NCBI RefSeq assembly: GCF_023159225.1
Contig: NC_063188.1
Span: 31,865,626 to 31,929,625 of the forward strand
Direction of reading: 5' to 3'
From: Perognathus longimembris pacificus
Taxonomy: Eukaryota; Chordata; Mammalia; Rodentia; Heteromyidae
DNA length: 64,000 nucleotides
Below, piece after piece: positions 44,181 through 56,204 of this stretch. Numbering within the stretch: the stretch's first letter is position 1; every line of letters begins with the position of its first letter. The position numbers and the translations under genes were made by a program. The notes under the pieces are model-generated. The model had not been told where the DNA came from and did not search any database. It saw nothing but the letters and a program-made list of their open reading frames with translations.

Positions 44181-44250
44181 CACCAGAAAGAAGTAATGTA
44201 ATTTACATTTTCAATATATATTGAAATGATCCACATAAGAAATGATACTG

Positions 44251-44466
44251 GGGGCTAGGGATATGGCCTAGTGGCAAGAGAGCTTGCCTCGTATACATGA
44301 GGCCCTGGGTTCGATTCCCCAGCACCACATATACAGAAAATGGCCAGAAGTGGCGCTGTGGCTCAAGTGGCAGAGTGCTAGCCTTGAGCAAAAGGAAGCC
44401 AGGGACAGTGCTCAGGCCCTGAGTCCAAGGCCCAGGACTGGCCAAAAAAAAAAAAAAAAAAAAAAA
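44251..44466 (+). mobile_element. IDL-Geo SINE, young copy
   Basis: Near-intact dimer with a 26-bp A tail. Perfect TSD AAGAAATGATACTG at 44237-44250 and 44467-44480. Confidence 0.96.
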
Positions 44467-44481
44467 AAGAAATGATACTGG

Positions 44482-45838
44482 CTTGGAATAAGAAGGAAAT
44501 AGTGGAGATGGTACCAAGTAGGGAAATTCCCCCAAAAAGTAGGCAAAGGAAGACTCCAAGGATTTATCTTGAATGGTTAGGAGGAAGGAAAAAGATAACT
44601 GAGAAACACAGTCATGACTTTAGTCTCAGAGAATCTTTTAAATGTTTTAAACGGATACGCAAAACATAAAAGCTACACATGTCAATTAGGTAACAAATGT
44701 TTAAATACTTGTACTAACTGTGCGAGTTAACATATCTACCTACCTCCTCAAACATTTATCATTTCTCTATGATGAAAATTTACCCTGCAAAGAATACAAG
44801 GAGACAGAAGCTAGTGAAATAGAAGAGCCAAGAATGTATGAGTTTCCTGGAAGCTAAGTGTCAAACAAATTGCAAGAAGCGAGTGAGCAGCACTGTGAAA
44901 TGTTACTGTTGCTTACAATAAAATGAGTAGTAAAACTGACCATGGATTTAACACTAAGGTGTTTTTGTTGACCTACACATGAATCATTTAGGTGAAGTGA
45001 TAATGGGAAAATCTTGAATAGAGAAAATTTAAGAATAGGAGAAGAGAAATGGAGCAATAGCCTGAGTAAAGTGACACTTTAACATCAAAGCTGTTCATTT
45101 GGTAAGACAAAATTTAGTGACTTTACATGAGGAAGAAAAGTGACCAGAGCAGTGAGCTTAACCTGACCGAAAAAAGGAGACAGGACCTAGAACACAAGTG
45201 GATCTATGAGCATATAACAGGAAAGGGAGGCAGAGTCTGTTCATCCAGAAACAAGTAGGTTGGTATGAGAATTCCTTCCTTGCTGTTTTTCCAGTGAAAT
45301 GGCAAGGAAGACCAGCAGCTTGGAAAGAAAATAGGGAAAATGTCATTGGAAATATGAGAGAGAAGGTCTAAAAAAGACATCCAAGAAGAGTTACAGAATG
45401 AATAGTTAACAGAAAGGAAAGGATAGAAGAAATTGGAAGTGTTTAGGTTAATGGTTATGGATGTAGGAAGAGACTTGTTAACAGGGTCATAAGCATTTAT
45501 TCAAATCCATCCCATTGTTATGATGGATTTAAAACAGACAGAAAGTTGGATTACTCATAATTGGATGTCTGGAATTCCAATAGGATGAAGACAAGGAGAG
45601 GTGAGGGAGGCCAAAGTGAATGCAAAACTGACTATAATGATGGGCATGGGCTCTAAACTGCACAAAGAAGAAAATAAAGACACTATGGGGAATGAAAGGC
45701 AGCACATAGTAGTTTTTTTTAATTAACTTTTGTCATGTAAAAACTGAAAAGCATCTGCTCTTGTAAGTAGGAGGTCATTCATCATCTTGGAGTATTCTCA
45801 TAATTATGTTTCTCAAACACTTAAAAACTCAGTGTTCC
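44482..45838. other. no firm feature
   Basis: Purine-rich, unique-looking. Parts (about 45360-45660) may be more of an L2-linked old repeat; I cannot align them. Confidence 0.4.
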
Positions 45839-45844
45839 AGCCAG

Positions 45845-46065
45845 GTGCAAGTGGCTCATGCTTGTAATTCTAGCTACTGAAGAGGCTGAGATCTAAGGAT
45901 CCTGGTTCAAACCAGCCCAGACAAGAAGTCCATGAGACTCTTACCTCCAATAAACTACCCACCAAAAAGCCAGAATTAGAGCTGTGGCTCATGTGGTAGA
46001 GCATTAGCCTTGAGCAAAAGAAGTTCAGAGACAGTAGCAGACCTTGAATTCAACGCCTAGAAACA
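45845..46065 (+). repeat. B1-Geo SINE with CA/CG tail
   Basis: GTGGCTCATGCTTGTAATTC, GGTTCAAACCAGCCCAGACA, GTGGTAGAGCATTAGCCTTG and ATTCAACGCCTAGAAACAGC. The tail is the alternating tract that follows. Confidence 0.93.
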
Positions 46066-46092
46066 GCATGCATGCACATGCGCACACGCGCG

Positions 46093-46155
<63 letters not shown>
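46066..46155. repeat. 90-bp alternating purine-pyrimidine tract
   Basis: Strict purine-pyrimidine alternation throughout: GCATGCATGCACATG, CGCACA, seven CG units at 46087-46100, then (CA)n to 46155. This is the classical form of Z-DNA-prone sequence. Confidence 0.95.
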
Positions 46156-46156
<1 letters not shown>

Positions 46157-46164
46157 AGTGCTCC

Positions 46165-46292
46165 AAGCCAGGTTCTGGGTACTGATGATGACTCATGCTT
46201 GTAATCCTAGCTATTGAAGAGAGGGAGATCTGAGACCAAGATCAAAGCAAAAAAGCTCAGAGATAGTGCTCAGGCCCTTGCCACAAGCCCCA

Positions 46293-46294
<2 letters not shown>
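46165..46294 (+). repeat. B1-Geo SINE, large internal deletion
   Basis: ACTCATGCTTGTAATCCTAG (B1 start) passes directly to AAAAAAGCTCAGAGATAGTG (late Geo) and AAGCCCCAGGACACACAC. Confidence 0.85.

Positions 46295-46337
<43 letters not shown>
46295..46337. repeat. (AC)n microsatellite, SINE tail
   Basis: About 21 AC units starting within the SINE end (AGGACACACAC). Confidence 0.96.
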
Positions 46338-46341
<4 letters not shown>

Positions 46342-46840
46342 GTTGTCCTCCATCCATCTCTTAGAGTTTCACGTCTCCTATTAATGTATTAAGGACTCCA
46401 AATAATCTTGAAGCTGGGCAACCACATTAACAAACCAATGATTCATAGCATTGCTTGTTGGCCAAGCTCTTCTTGCATAATACTATCAAGGTCCTTTCCC
46501 AGGAACTAGAGCTCCATGAAACAGTCTTTGAGAAATGCTAACTTGGGAAGCATATTGGAATTTGGAAGCTGACTTTTAGGACAAAACTTCTGCTTGACAC
46601 TAGAGTCAGACACTAGAGTTTCTCTCCCAAACAATATGTTTATAGAAACACTAGAACCTTCCCAGACCATCTTGCTGTTGTTTAGCTGAGCTGGTCCACT
46701 GAGATTAGCTTCTATCTAGTTTGCCTAAAGTCAAATGAATGTAAAATTGTCAAAGCAACTGATTCTCTAGTTTTCATACAGATGCAGTTTTCTGATTTCA
46801 TCTTTTCAGTAATTGAAGCAATATTATTGTAGTAAAACAC
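46338..46840. other. no recognised feature
   Basis: Unique-looking sequence. Confidence 0.4.
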
Positions 46841-46844
46841 TGGA

Positions 46845-46970
46845 AGCAGCACACACATTTATTAACCACCTCCCTATATCAGGCACCATGCTTGGCACAT
46901 GTATTTGTTATCTTACTCTTAACAACAATAATGAAAAAGACATATGTTATTAGAATACATTCAGGGACAT
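46845..46970 (-). repeat. MIR/L2 3' end
   Basis: TTTATTAACCACCTCCCTAT, ATCAGGCACCATGCTTGGCA, then TTATCTTACTCTTAACAACA. Confidence 0.7.
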
Positions 46971-47294
46971 CACTAGCAACCAGTCATCAGAAACTTCAGA
47001 TTCATTGAATCTGAATGTTGAAGCCCAAAGGAATCTTAGGGATCAACTTAAGATATTAGGGAGAGTACATTGTATCCTCATCAGAAGATTACGTAAATTG
47101 CCTCAGGAGAGTAAGATTAAGAAACCTTACTATAATTGCCTTTGTTTTTATTTAAATCAAGCTCTATAAACTAGCATTGTCACATGAATTAAAACCTACA
47201 GAATGCAGTACTGGTTATTGACTGGAATTGCAAATGGACATTCGAATTCAATACGTGCTTCAATGTGACATGAACCTGATTTCACTAAAATGTA

Positions 47295-47425
47295 GCCGTT
47301 CTCAAACTTCAATGTGTGTCAGAATTATTGTAAGTACTTGCTTTAAAATACAGGTTCCTGGACCCCCATGTTCAGAAATACTAATTGAGTCAGCCTGGTA
47401 TAAATATAATAACCTCTCTGAATTA
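47295..47425 (+). mobile_element. MER5-like hAT fossil
   Basis: TAGCCGTTCTCAAACTTCAA, GTGTGTCAGAATTATTGTAA, AAATACAGGTTCCTGGACCC resemble the MER5 group. Confidence 0.6.
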
Positions 47426-47649
47426 GATAGTACTAGGTCCATACATATATTACAGTATGAGAATATTTTGTTCATAATCAAGATGCCAGCAGGTCAATGT
47501 CATATGGTCATATGAGACAATGACCCTGCAAAGACACTGACTTAGAGGCACAAGAACTCTTGTTTCTGAATTTCCATTCTTCCTACAGAATCTTCATTTT
47601 GATATAATAATGAACTCTTCCCTGTGACTTAATTATGAATCTGTGAATG

Positions 47650-48075
47650 AAGATGGCAAAATTAAACTCAGTGAAAACAATTGAACAACAAGGGGAGTGG
47701 GGATGGAAAATCAAGAGTACATAAGTTGGGGGTCAATGTGATTATAGTATAGTACATATATATGTGAAATACCACAATGAAAACCCTTTGAACAATTAGC
47801 ATACACTTTAGAAATGAATGACAAAGGAAAACAGGTTCTGGGGGAGGCACTATGAAAAGGAAGAAGGTAAAGGGAATGAAAGAGGTGGCATATGGCCAAA
47901 ATTATTATGTACATGTGTGAAAATGAAACAAGCTTGTTGAGATTGATTTGGGAAGGGGGATTTTATGAGGGACAGTGATGGGATGAATCTGATCAAGGTA
48001 CATTATGCACATATATAGATGTGTCAAGGTGAAAACCCCTATACAGCCAATTGATGCTAATGAAAATGTGCTAAA
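47650..48075 (+). mobile_element. rodent L1 3' UTR, old
   Basis: TGTGAAATACCACAATGAAA, CCCTTTGAACAATTAGCATA, ATGAATCTGATCAAGGTACA and TGAAAACCCCTATACAGCCA match a rodent L1 3' UTR; the related motif occurs twice. The same type is at 61740-62060. Confidence 0.75.
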
Positions 48076-48194
48076 TAGATAGAGCTGCTTGGCACTGGAA
48101 AAATGAGAATTTCAGACTTATAGCTACAAGAACTAAAGGAGAATAAAATTGTGCTGTTTTAAGCCAATACGTTTGTAGTTTGTTCTCGGAGTCA

Positions 48195-48325
48195 GAAACT
48201 CATTTTATGGGCTTAGATAATTCACATAAAACCTGTGAGCCTCAGTCTGTTCATCTGAAAAATAGGGCTTATAATAGAATCATATGAGATCATTGGTAGG
48301 AGGATTAAAGAAGATGTTTTCTATA
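48195..48325 (+). repeat. MIR SINE
   Basis: GAGCCTCAGTCTGTTCATCT and GAAAAATAGGGCTTATAATA. Confidence 0.8.
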
Positions 48326-48329
48326 AACT

Positions 48330-49830
48330 TCTTGGCTTAATACAGGGGCTTGTTATATGGTGGTTGTTTCTGGAGCATGAGAAAGGATTACGAGGTGCAA
48401 AATTATCTGAAAAGATGGAGTCACACGGCTTATGCGGTCTGATGCAACCATGTAATAAGACAGACAGTAAATGCATTGGCATGTCAGGGCATAGACTAAG
48501 TGAAACAACTTCTAATTCTTTTTATTTATCTTACTATAAGGGTCAAAGTACTTGCTTGCACATGTCACAGCATCGTGAACTCCTTCGTTGGAACTCCTTG
48601 ATGGAATTTTCAATCACTATACTTCCAAGGCTACAGTGGTATTTCGAGATTTCATTTTAGAGCATTTTTTCATAATGAAATATAGGAAAGTTCCCTGTCT
48701 TATCAGCAACACTTTTATGTGGGCAATCAATCCTGTTCCTTTGGTGTACAACTTTTTTATCTAGCTGATGTTGTTGAGAATTCTATTTTCCTGCCCTACT
48801 GAAGCATTTCAACTAAGGAGTTAGGGGTCCTCTTCCCTTTCAGTCTGTAGTTCTCTGTCTTAATTTTCAGGACCATGTGAGTTCATAATGCCATGTCTAC
48901 TTTCTTATCAGTTTTCTTGTAAATAGGAAACTCCTTAGTTCCCTGACTGTGGGGCTGTAAGTTTCTTCAGTTTTTGGCATCTCCATTATCTCTTTGGTAA
49001 ACTGATAATAATAGATTCTTCCAAGGTGCATTGTAAGAATTAAGTGGATATGTATATGTGTGTGCATGTATGTGTGTGTATATATACATATATATCCTTA
49101 TCACAATACCATAGAACACTGAATGCTCAGTAATTATTAGCAATGTGTGAAACACCCTGAGTAGTGATTGAGTAAATATGCATTTTCAACAGGAAAGTAT
49201 ATAATGTCAACCAAACTTTAGTGCTTGAAAGAAAGCCAAGGAAGGAGAGGATAGTAAGTGAGAACTAGTAAAAAAATTCATTTACCATGGATCTTGCCAT
49301 ATGACTCCTACTCTTGGGAGTACTTGAAAGCTGAAATTCATCAGAACAAACCATTCACATCAAATGCATAGAAGGAAAATGTCATCTCATGTCATAACAG
49401 TAACAGTTGTTCAACTTCTGAGAGTACTTCAAAATATGATGAAGTGTTGAAAAGTGTAGAGCTGTCAATACAAGCTATTTCTAGCACTTGTTTTAAATTA
49501 ATTAAAAATACTGATTTGGGCATTCTGGCTTAGTGCTGAGAGTATCTGAGTTATTATTGTTATTAGAGGGAATCTGAGTCAGGAGGATTGAATAGACAAA
49601 TGACAATATTAAAGCAATTTAGATGAAATTTCACACATGAAGAGAATTGCACAGGCAATGAAAGCAACTTTTAGTGTATATGACATGCTTAAGTGGTACT
49701 GTAGGGATGAGAGGGAAAAGAGGAAGAATTGAAATGCTATAAATCCAGCTAACGGCTGCTCTCATTCAAGATTCTGTGTCATCAATGGTGCTACTACAAT
49801 TATTTTATTCCCACTGCCCTCCAGTCTCCC
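48330..49830. other. no firm feature
   Basis: Unique-looking. 49040-49095 is a TG/TA-rich patch. 49270-49400 faintly resembles L1 ORF2. The 98-codon frame at 48364-48660 has no recognised domain. Confidence 0.4.
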
Positions 49831-49834
49831 ATTG

Positions 49835-50640
49835 ATTCATTAATTCAATAAGAATGTATCAGGGGCCTACTATGTATCAGATACTATTCTAGGTATTCAT
49901 TTCAGACACAACTATAAACAACAGTTTAGACCCTCCCAGGGATCTATGCTGTAGTAGAATTCAGCACATTCTAGCCTACAGTCTAAAACCGTTCTGCTGC
50001 CTTTATGGTAAACACAGTTTTACTAGAACACAGTCATAGTCATTCTTCTTTGTATCATTTATGGCTGCTTTTGTATACTGATGCCTGGGCTAGGTAGCTG
50101 TGTCAGAGACTGATGGCTAGTAAAGCCTACACATTGACTATCTGGCCCTTTGCAAAAAAATTGTTGGTTCTTGTTCTAGGAGGGGGGTGGTTAATAAGCA
50201 AATAGATAATGTGAATCTTTTTTTAGACATTAAAGAAATCAAACAGGAAGGCAAATAGGTAATGGAGAAAGGACACATGACATTTTAAATATGAAAGGAT
50301 CTATACCATGTAGGGGAGACATTTGATCCAATATATAAAAGAGGTGAAGGAGTGAATTCTATCAATATCTGTATTGCACCCAACATTGTCGGTCATTGTA
50401 AGGAGATTTTCTTATTACTGTGTGTGAGAAGGAAAATCACTGTAGGAGTTTTGAGCTGAGGAGTGACATGACCTGATTTTTATAACAAAATTAGTCTAGA
50501 TCTAAAACCAATGAGGAAATAACAGACTTGCAAAGACATAATCACAGAAAACATGTGGGAGGCTAAGATAACATACTCTAGGAGATAGATCATTTTGATA
50601 TGAACCAGGATGGTCACAACAGACATGATTAAAAATAGTA
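49835..50640 (-). repeat. L2-linked ancient repeat, interrupted
   Basis: TTCATTAATTCAATAAGAAT, GGGGCCTACTATGTATCAGA and CAACAGTTTAGACCCTCCCA are the L2 3' end; TTTGAGCTGAGGAGTGACAT at 50450 continues it. A hAT fossil lies in between. Confidence 0.6.
49965..50165 (-). mobile_element. hAT-type DNA transposon fossil
   Basis: AAACACAGTTTTACTAGAAC, TTATGGCTGCTTTTGTATAC, GTGTCAGAGACTGATGGCTA and ACTATCTGGCCCTTTGCAAA follow the reverse order of a common mammalian hAT-Charlie-group element. Name not assigned. Confidence 0.65.
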
Positions 50641-50647
50641 TGATTCT

Positions 50648-50852
50648 TGGGGCTGGGGATATGGCCTAGTGGCAAGAGTGCTTGCCTCGTATACATGAGG
50701 CCCTGGGTTCGAGTCCTCAGCACCACATATACAGAAAATGGCCAGAAGTGGCGCTGTGGCTCAAGTGGCAGAGTGCTACCCTTGAGCAAAAAAGAAGCCA
50801 GGGACAGTGCTCAGGCCCTGAGTTCATGGCCTAGGACTGGCCAAAAAAAAAA
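50648..50852 (+). mobile_element. IDL-Geo SINE, young copy
   Basis: Near-intact dimer. 17-bp perfect TSD AAAAATAGTATGATTCT at 50631-50647 and 50853-50869. Confidence 0.96.
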
Positions 50853-51154
50853 AAAAATAGTATGATTCTAGATGTATTCTCAAAAGAGAACTGAAAAGAT
50901 TTGCCATTAGAGTTAATGCAGAAAGAGAAAAATCAAGAATCAAGAATCAAAAGTCTTCAACTGGAAGAATGAAGTTAGGATTTAGTGATATGGGGAAAAT
51001 TATGAGGAGCAGTTTTGTAAGTTTGATGCCTAACAGGCATTCAAGTTGATATGTAGAACATAGCATTGGAAAGACTTTAGATAAAATTTATTAGTATGGA
51101 AATACTATTTTAAATCATGAGAATGGAAGTAGCTCCATAAAGATATAAACAGAA

Positions 51155-51240
51155 AAGGGCTAGAGGTTTGGCTCAAGCAGTAGAACACCTGTATAACATG
51201 CAGGAAGCCCATGAGTCAAACCCCAGTATTACCACCATGA
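51155..51240 (+). repeat. ID-like SINE
   Basis: GGTTTGGCTCAAGCAGTAGA (A-side) and GAGTCAAACCCCAGTATTAC (B box), monomer without B1. Confidence 0.75.
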
Positions 51241-51244
51241 CCAG

Positions 51245-52170
51245 AGTACAGACCTTTTTAGCAGACCTTGCCTAGTATAAATGCCTGAAGCTAAAAGTCT
51301 TCCCCTCTGTACTTGTCTGGGTCAGAAAAATGCAGCTGACATTCCTAAGATGCTTCTGCCATGTGTTTTACAAATACTATTTTTTTCCTCTGGGACCTAC
51401 GACATGATAAAGATTGTGAAAGACTGTCAGTACACACAATAAGCCCAACTTGCAAAATATTGCTCCATTCTCTAAGTTCTAATCATACTTTTATGCCAAA
51501 TTCAGACCTACCTTTATGATAAAGCTATCCTTTATGCCATCTACTCAAGATCTGGTATGATATAACCTCAGTAAGCCACTTAATATATGCAACTCGGTAG
51601 TAGTCAGACTTCATTTTTATTTCTTTTCCTATAATAATATTATTATTATGTTGTCAGATAATGAGTATATTTTTTTAGACAATGTCACCCCTTCCTTTAC
51701 TTTTCTTCAGTTTCCTCCTCCTGTTCCTGCCCCCAAGTTACATAGGTCAATTTCCAAATAGTGTATACTGAATAGCATGATTGCATTTGTTCACCCTTCC
51801 TCCCTCCCTTCTGCACCCTACCCCACCACTCCCCTGAAAGGAAAAAAAATTCCAGAGCAAAAACAAACTCACCACCACCAAAAACAATGCCCCCACAACC
51901 ATTACAATGCCCCCCCAACCATGTTTCCATTTCCTGAAGCTTGTTCAGATAAAGGGCATATACCTTTGTGTCCCTACTCTAAGGGTATATTCCTTTATGA
52001 AAGTGAGACCTTATCTCCGATGTGTCAGCTCCTTGGAAACAAAGATATTTGTAATGACCTTCCTTCCCTCCTTGCCTGCCTAAACATACATGGAGGTGCA
52101 CAATATGATGCTAATGGATGGACACATAAGTGAATGAGTGGATTTATAAATTCCATCTGATGCTACAATG
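51245..52170. other. no firm feature
   Basis: Unique-looking. The pyrimidine-rich 51690-51840 may be an old L1 3' end in reverse, but I cannot confirm it. The 118-codon frame at 51777-52133 has no recognised domain. Confidence 0.4.
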
Positions 52171-52179
52171 GAAAAAGAA

Positions 52180-52300
52180 CATTGGATTAAGAGTCAGAGA
52201 ACCTGGATTATGGCCCATTTTGCCAGTACCTGCTTGGGTGACATAGTAGGTAAGTAGCTTGCCTTAGTTACCTCATTCACAAAGTAAGAGCAGTACTTTT
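52180..52300 (+). repeat. MIR SINE
   Basis: TTAAGAGTCAGAGAACCTGG, then GCCTTAGTTACCTCATTCAC. Confidence 0.75.
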
Positions 52301-52604
52301 TATTGTTGCTTCTTAAGTTAAAATAGGATAGCATGGAAAATTATTTATAATGTGAAAATATCAAGTTTCTCATGAGCAAGATTTAAGAGAAGTAGAATGT
52401 AGGATGAAGAAAGAGATCAAGGAAAATGCATAGAACATCTGGCAAATTAGGGATGAAGAAAAAGCCAGTGGTGTCAAGGAAATTTGGTAGCACAGCACTC
52501 TTGCCAAGGAAGAATTGAAAAAGTATGGCAAGCACAAGAGAAAGAAAAATACCAAGCTTTTGTGTTAAGATACAGCATAGCATTGCCACTGTATCCATAC
52601 TGGT

Positions 52605-52750
52605 TAGGTTCAAAATCTGGCTCTGGCATTTAGCAGCTGTGTGACTCTGGACACGTTAATTAATTTCTCTGAACTTTAATCTTTTCATCCGTATGACAGG
52701 AATAATAATAGCATCTATTTCCAAGGAGTTGTTAGAAAATTTAAAGGAGT
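52605..52750 (+). repeat. MIR SINE
   Basis: TTTAGCAGCTGTGTGACTCT, CTTTTCATCCGTATGACAGG and AATAATAATAGCATCTATTT, clear MIR core. Confidence 0.9.
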
Positions 52751-52756
52751 TTATTG

Positions 52757-52845
52757 GGACTCTGGAAATGGCTCAAGTGATATAGTACCTCCCTAGAAAG
52801 CTTGAGGTCCTGAGTTCAACCCCTAGTACTGCCACACACAAGAAA
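52757..52845 (+). repeat. ID-like SINE
   Basis: AAATGGCTCAAGTGATATAG and CCTGAGTTCAACCCCTAGTA, A and B boxes. Confidence 0.78.
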
Positions 52846-52909
52846 AACATAATTGAGAGATCAGAGTCTGGCATATAGAGCACTATAAAAGGGTATATTA
52901 GATAAAATA

Positions 52910-53145
52910 ATGTACCTCATGCCTGTAATCTTAGCTACTCAGGAGGCTGAGCTCTGAAGACAACAGATTGGAGATAGTGTAGGCAGACTAATCTGTGAGA
53001 TTGGTATCTTCAATTAACTAGCAAAACAAACAAACAAAAAAACCCAAAACCCAGAAGAAGTAGAGCTCTAGCTGAGAGTGGGAAAACCTGAAGAGATGAG
53101 AAGGCTCAGAGTAGAAGCTACAGTACAAGCAGCAACTCTGACACA
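52910..53145 (+). repeat. B1-Geo SINE
   Basis: CTCATGCCTGTAATCTTAGC, TATCTTCAATTAACTAGCAA, an (AAAC)-rich patch, and a decayed Geo end. Confidence 0.82.
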
Positions 53146-53509
53146 CCCATATACTTTTAAACAAGCAACAATGGTCTTGCTAATTCTTGTCACTAGGAGC
53201 TATTCTTGTCAAGGTTAGAACTTCCTCCCTGAGCCATATAAATTCTGAGATGCTCCCAGGATGCCTCTAAAAGCTACAAAGCCTAGTCTTGTGTGCCTAG
53301 TCTTATTCCATTGCTTAAATAACACTATAGGCTTCCAGTTTAAAATTTCTTTCCCATTCTTCCCCCTTACCCCTACCATCCCATCCAACCCCTCCCTCAC
53401 CAAGTACAGTAATGTTCATTATGAGGATTAATAGGAATGACTTACATAAGATCTGAAAGCAAATAGAGGCCGTATAGCCTTATCTTTAAGACTACTGGCT
53501 CAAGCAAAG

Positions 53510-53690
53510 GAAGTTTCAATCAGGGTTTTGCAGATGACCAACTAGGTGAATATGGAAAAATTAACTTCATGAATCAATTTGCTGGCCTGTGGCATGAGGC
53601 TGCATGATTGTCAAAACTAAATGAGAAAACAGACAAAAAGTATTTCGTTTAGGGCCTATTACATGATAAGCACTCAAAAAGTGTTAGCTC
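53510..53690 (+). repeat. MIR SINE
   Basis: GGAAAAATTAACTTCATGAA and ATTACATGATAAGCACTCAA in MIR positions. Diverged. Confidence 0.6.
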
Positions 53691-53694
53691 TTAT

Positions 53695-55185
53695 CATTAC
53701 TAATTGCTGTGATTATGTATCTTGATTTTTGCCAACTCTAGGATATAACTTTAATAGCACCATAGGTCTCATTCACGGTTCTTTTGTAATCCCAATTTGC
53801 TCTTTCAAACTCAAAAGCTCTGTATTTATACTCCATATAGTGGTTATACCCAGTTAAACAAAATAGAACATAAGAAAGACCTACATTTTTATGTATACCA
53901 CAGATTTCAGTATGTATTTTGATGCCTCAAAGACAGTGACATGATTTAGACCTAAGGTAAACAACATTACCTGCTTTCAGCTTTAATTTCATTAAATGTA
54001 ATTCTTCTAAATTCGTCTCTAAAATGCACATACTTGCTTTTACCCTACAAATGGTCCTCTTGTTAAAACAAATAAGAGTGTGGGGGACAAGGACCAGGAA
54101 AGTAGATTTTGTACAATTATGCAAGTGAGTCTAAGTCCCACTACTGTGAGACAGGGACTGGAAAATGAGTGTTGAGGATGAGGTCAGGGCTTGTTTCTTG
54201 AGAAGAAATCTAAGATGAGCAAGAATTACCACTCCTCTTCCCACACAAAGTGGGTTAAGAGTAGAAACAGGGCCTGTACTCCCTGGGGTGGGGTGGGGTG
54301 GGAGGAAGAAAATAGTGTTTTCTCTTGCAAGTGGCAATCACAGTGGACTTCTCTCTTAGAGTTGTACTAATACAACAATGGGAGAATTACACTCACTGAG
54401 AATGAAACATTTTTCCATTCTTTGAAAACCCAACTGTATTTAATGACTGGATTAAATCCATGTGGAGACACCAAAGACCAAATCCTATTTAACATCTAAA
54501 GCAAGGAAGAATGGTTACCAGATAATTTAATTATTTGTGGTTTACCCCTTTTGTTCTCAAAGCTATTTGTTTGCTGGCAAACAGTGACCTTGATTATGAT
54601 TATTAATGAGTGTTCTTGCATTTCACATTCAAAGAACCTGTCTCTCACATGTCTCTAATCAGATAAAATGAAAACTTAAGGAATTTTGCAAAAAAAAAAA
54701 AGGGCAAAATTAAAAGAAAATGCGGAACCTTCACCAGTAACAAAGTTTTTTTTACTTTCCTGCTATATATGTGTGTACTTGTGTGTGTGTGTGTGTGTGT
54801 GTGTGTGGTGTATGTATGTGAATGTATATGTGTCTATGTCAAGAGTTACTGTACAATATCTTGGATTCAACCTACAGTCCCCCAGAACTTTGATTTCCCC
54901 CCATTTAACACCTCAAATTTTAACTGACTTTTTAGTTAAATCATTTCTTAAAAATAATTGTAAATTTCATATTCTGTGATTCATACAAACGTGTACATAC
55001 TCAGTTCTCATTTTTCTGTATGCAAATTTCTTACTATGACCAGGAATTATAGCTAAGGAAATGAAAAAATTTGAAAAAGTACTTTAAAAATATACTAAAT
55101 TTATTTCAATATTTTAATACAGCCTGCAAAGTTTTAATGTGTTAATGAAATGTATGGACTTGAAAATTAGTTCCAACTGATTCAT
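53695..55185. other. no firm feature; (GT)n at 54781-54807
   Basis: Unique-looking AT-rich DNA with a 27-bp GT array. The GGGGT repeats near 54285-54300 are short. Confidence 0.45.
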
Positions 55186-55189
55186 TTTT

Positions 55190-55320
55190 TCAGTGCCCTG
55201 CTATGTGAACTTGGGCAAGTTCCCTAACTGTGAGATTTAGGGGTTTTTTTACCTGTAAAATGAGGATAATAATAACGTTGTTATAGAGTTATGTGGAGAT
55301 TTAATTAAATAATTCATATA
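55190..55320 (+). repeat. MIR SINE
   Basis: GCTATGTGAACTTGGGCAAG, TTACCTGTAAAATGAGGATA and TTATAGAGTTATGTGGAGAT, clear MIR core. Confidence 0.92.
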
Positions 55321-55387
55321 AAAATTTAAATTTAATATCACTTTTAAACAACAAATATTGTGCATATTTGAAGCACAATGTGTTTTG

Positions 55388-55572
55388 TGTGCTGGTCCTG
55401 GGGCTTGAACTCAAGGCCTGGCCTGGGTGCTGTCTTTAAGCTATTGTGCTTGAGACTTTTTGATAGTTATTTGAAAATAATAGTCTCATAGCCTTTCCTG
55501 GCTTTGAACCATGATCCGCAGATCTCAGATTGCTTAGTAGCTAGGATTCCAGGTTTGAGCCCCCAGTGCATG
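55388..55572 (-). repeat. B1-Geo SINE, internally deleted
   Basis: GGTCCTGGGGCTTGAACTCA, then TTTGAACCATGATCCGCAGA and AGTAGCTAGGATTCCAGGTT. Confidence 0.85.
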
Positions 55573-55579
55573 CTTTGAA

Positions 55580-55935
55580 ATTTTGATCTATATATGCATT
55601 ACAGAAAATTTCAATGAAGTTAATTAGCATATCACCTCCCTAACTTATATTTTTATAGTGAGAATGTTAGAACTGTATTACTTTAGCAATTTTGAAATAC
55701 ACTTTATTGCCATATGGGGTTACCATGTAGCCCAATAGATCACTAAATGTGTTTTGCCAGTCTGACTGAAATTTTGAACCTTTTGATCTGTATCTTCCCT
55801 TTCCCATTCTTTTCTCCTCAAGACCATGACAACATTTCTACTTTCTGTTTTTATGTTATAAATTAATTTAGATTCCACATATGAGTAAGATCATGCAGTG
55901 TTTATCCTTTCTCTGGCTTAATTTAATGTAGCGGC
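55580..55935 (-). mobile_element. ancient L1 3' end
   Basis: AGTTAATTAGCATATCACCT and ACATATGAGTAAGATCATGC are typical of L1M 3' UTR in reverse complement. Confidence 0.75.
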
Positions 55936-56204
55936 ACGTCCACCATTAACATCCACATTGACACAAATGAGCCTTCTTTCTTGCTCTTCCAACTGTCACT
56001 CACTACTTCTTAAAATAGGAATTGATATGGTTGAAAACTGTGTCATAAAAAAATAGATCAGGTAAAGGAAATACTGAATGGTTGTCAAGCTAGTTTTCAG
56101 GGTAAGAAACAGGGGTGAGTTCACAAGACTATTATTATAAATTCTTCAGCTTCAGCTTAGAATTCAAGCCTAAGACCTCTTGAGTCAATGTAAAGCTTTT
56201 TGGA
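55936..56204. other. no recognised feature
   Basis: Short unique-looking stretch. Confidence 0.4.

Noticed and set aside
44203..44559. 118-codon minus-strand frame, and similar frames at 29021-29317 and 50502-50789
   Set aside because: All are the same antisense reading of IDL-Geo (shared words such as LPLEPQ and LPLGHIPSP); repeated because the SINE is repeated.
54781..54807. (GT)n as another Geo tail
   Set aside because: No Geo sequence precedes it.
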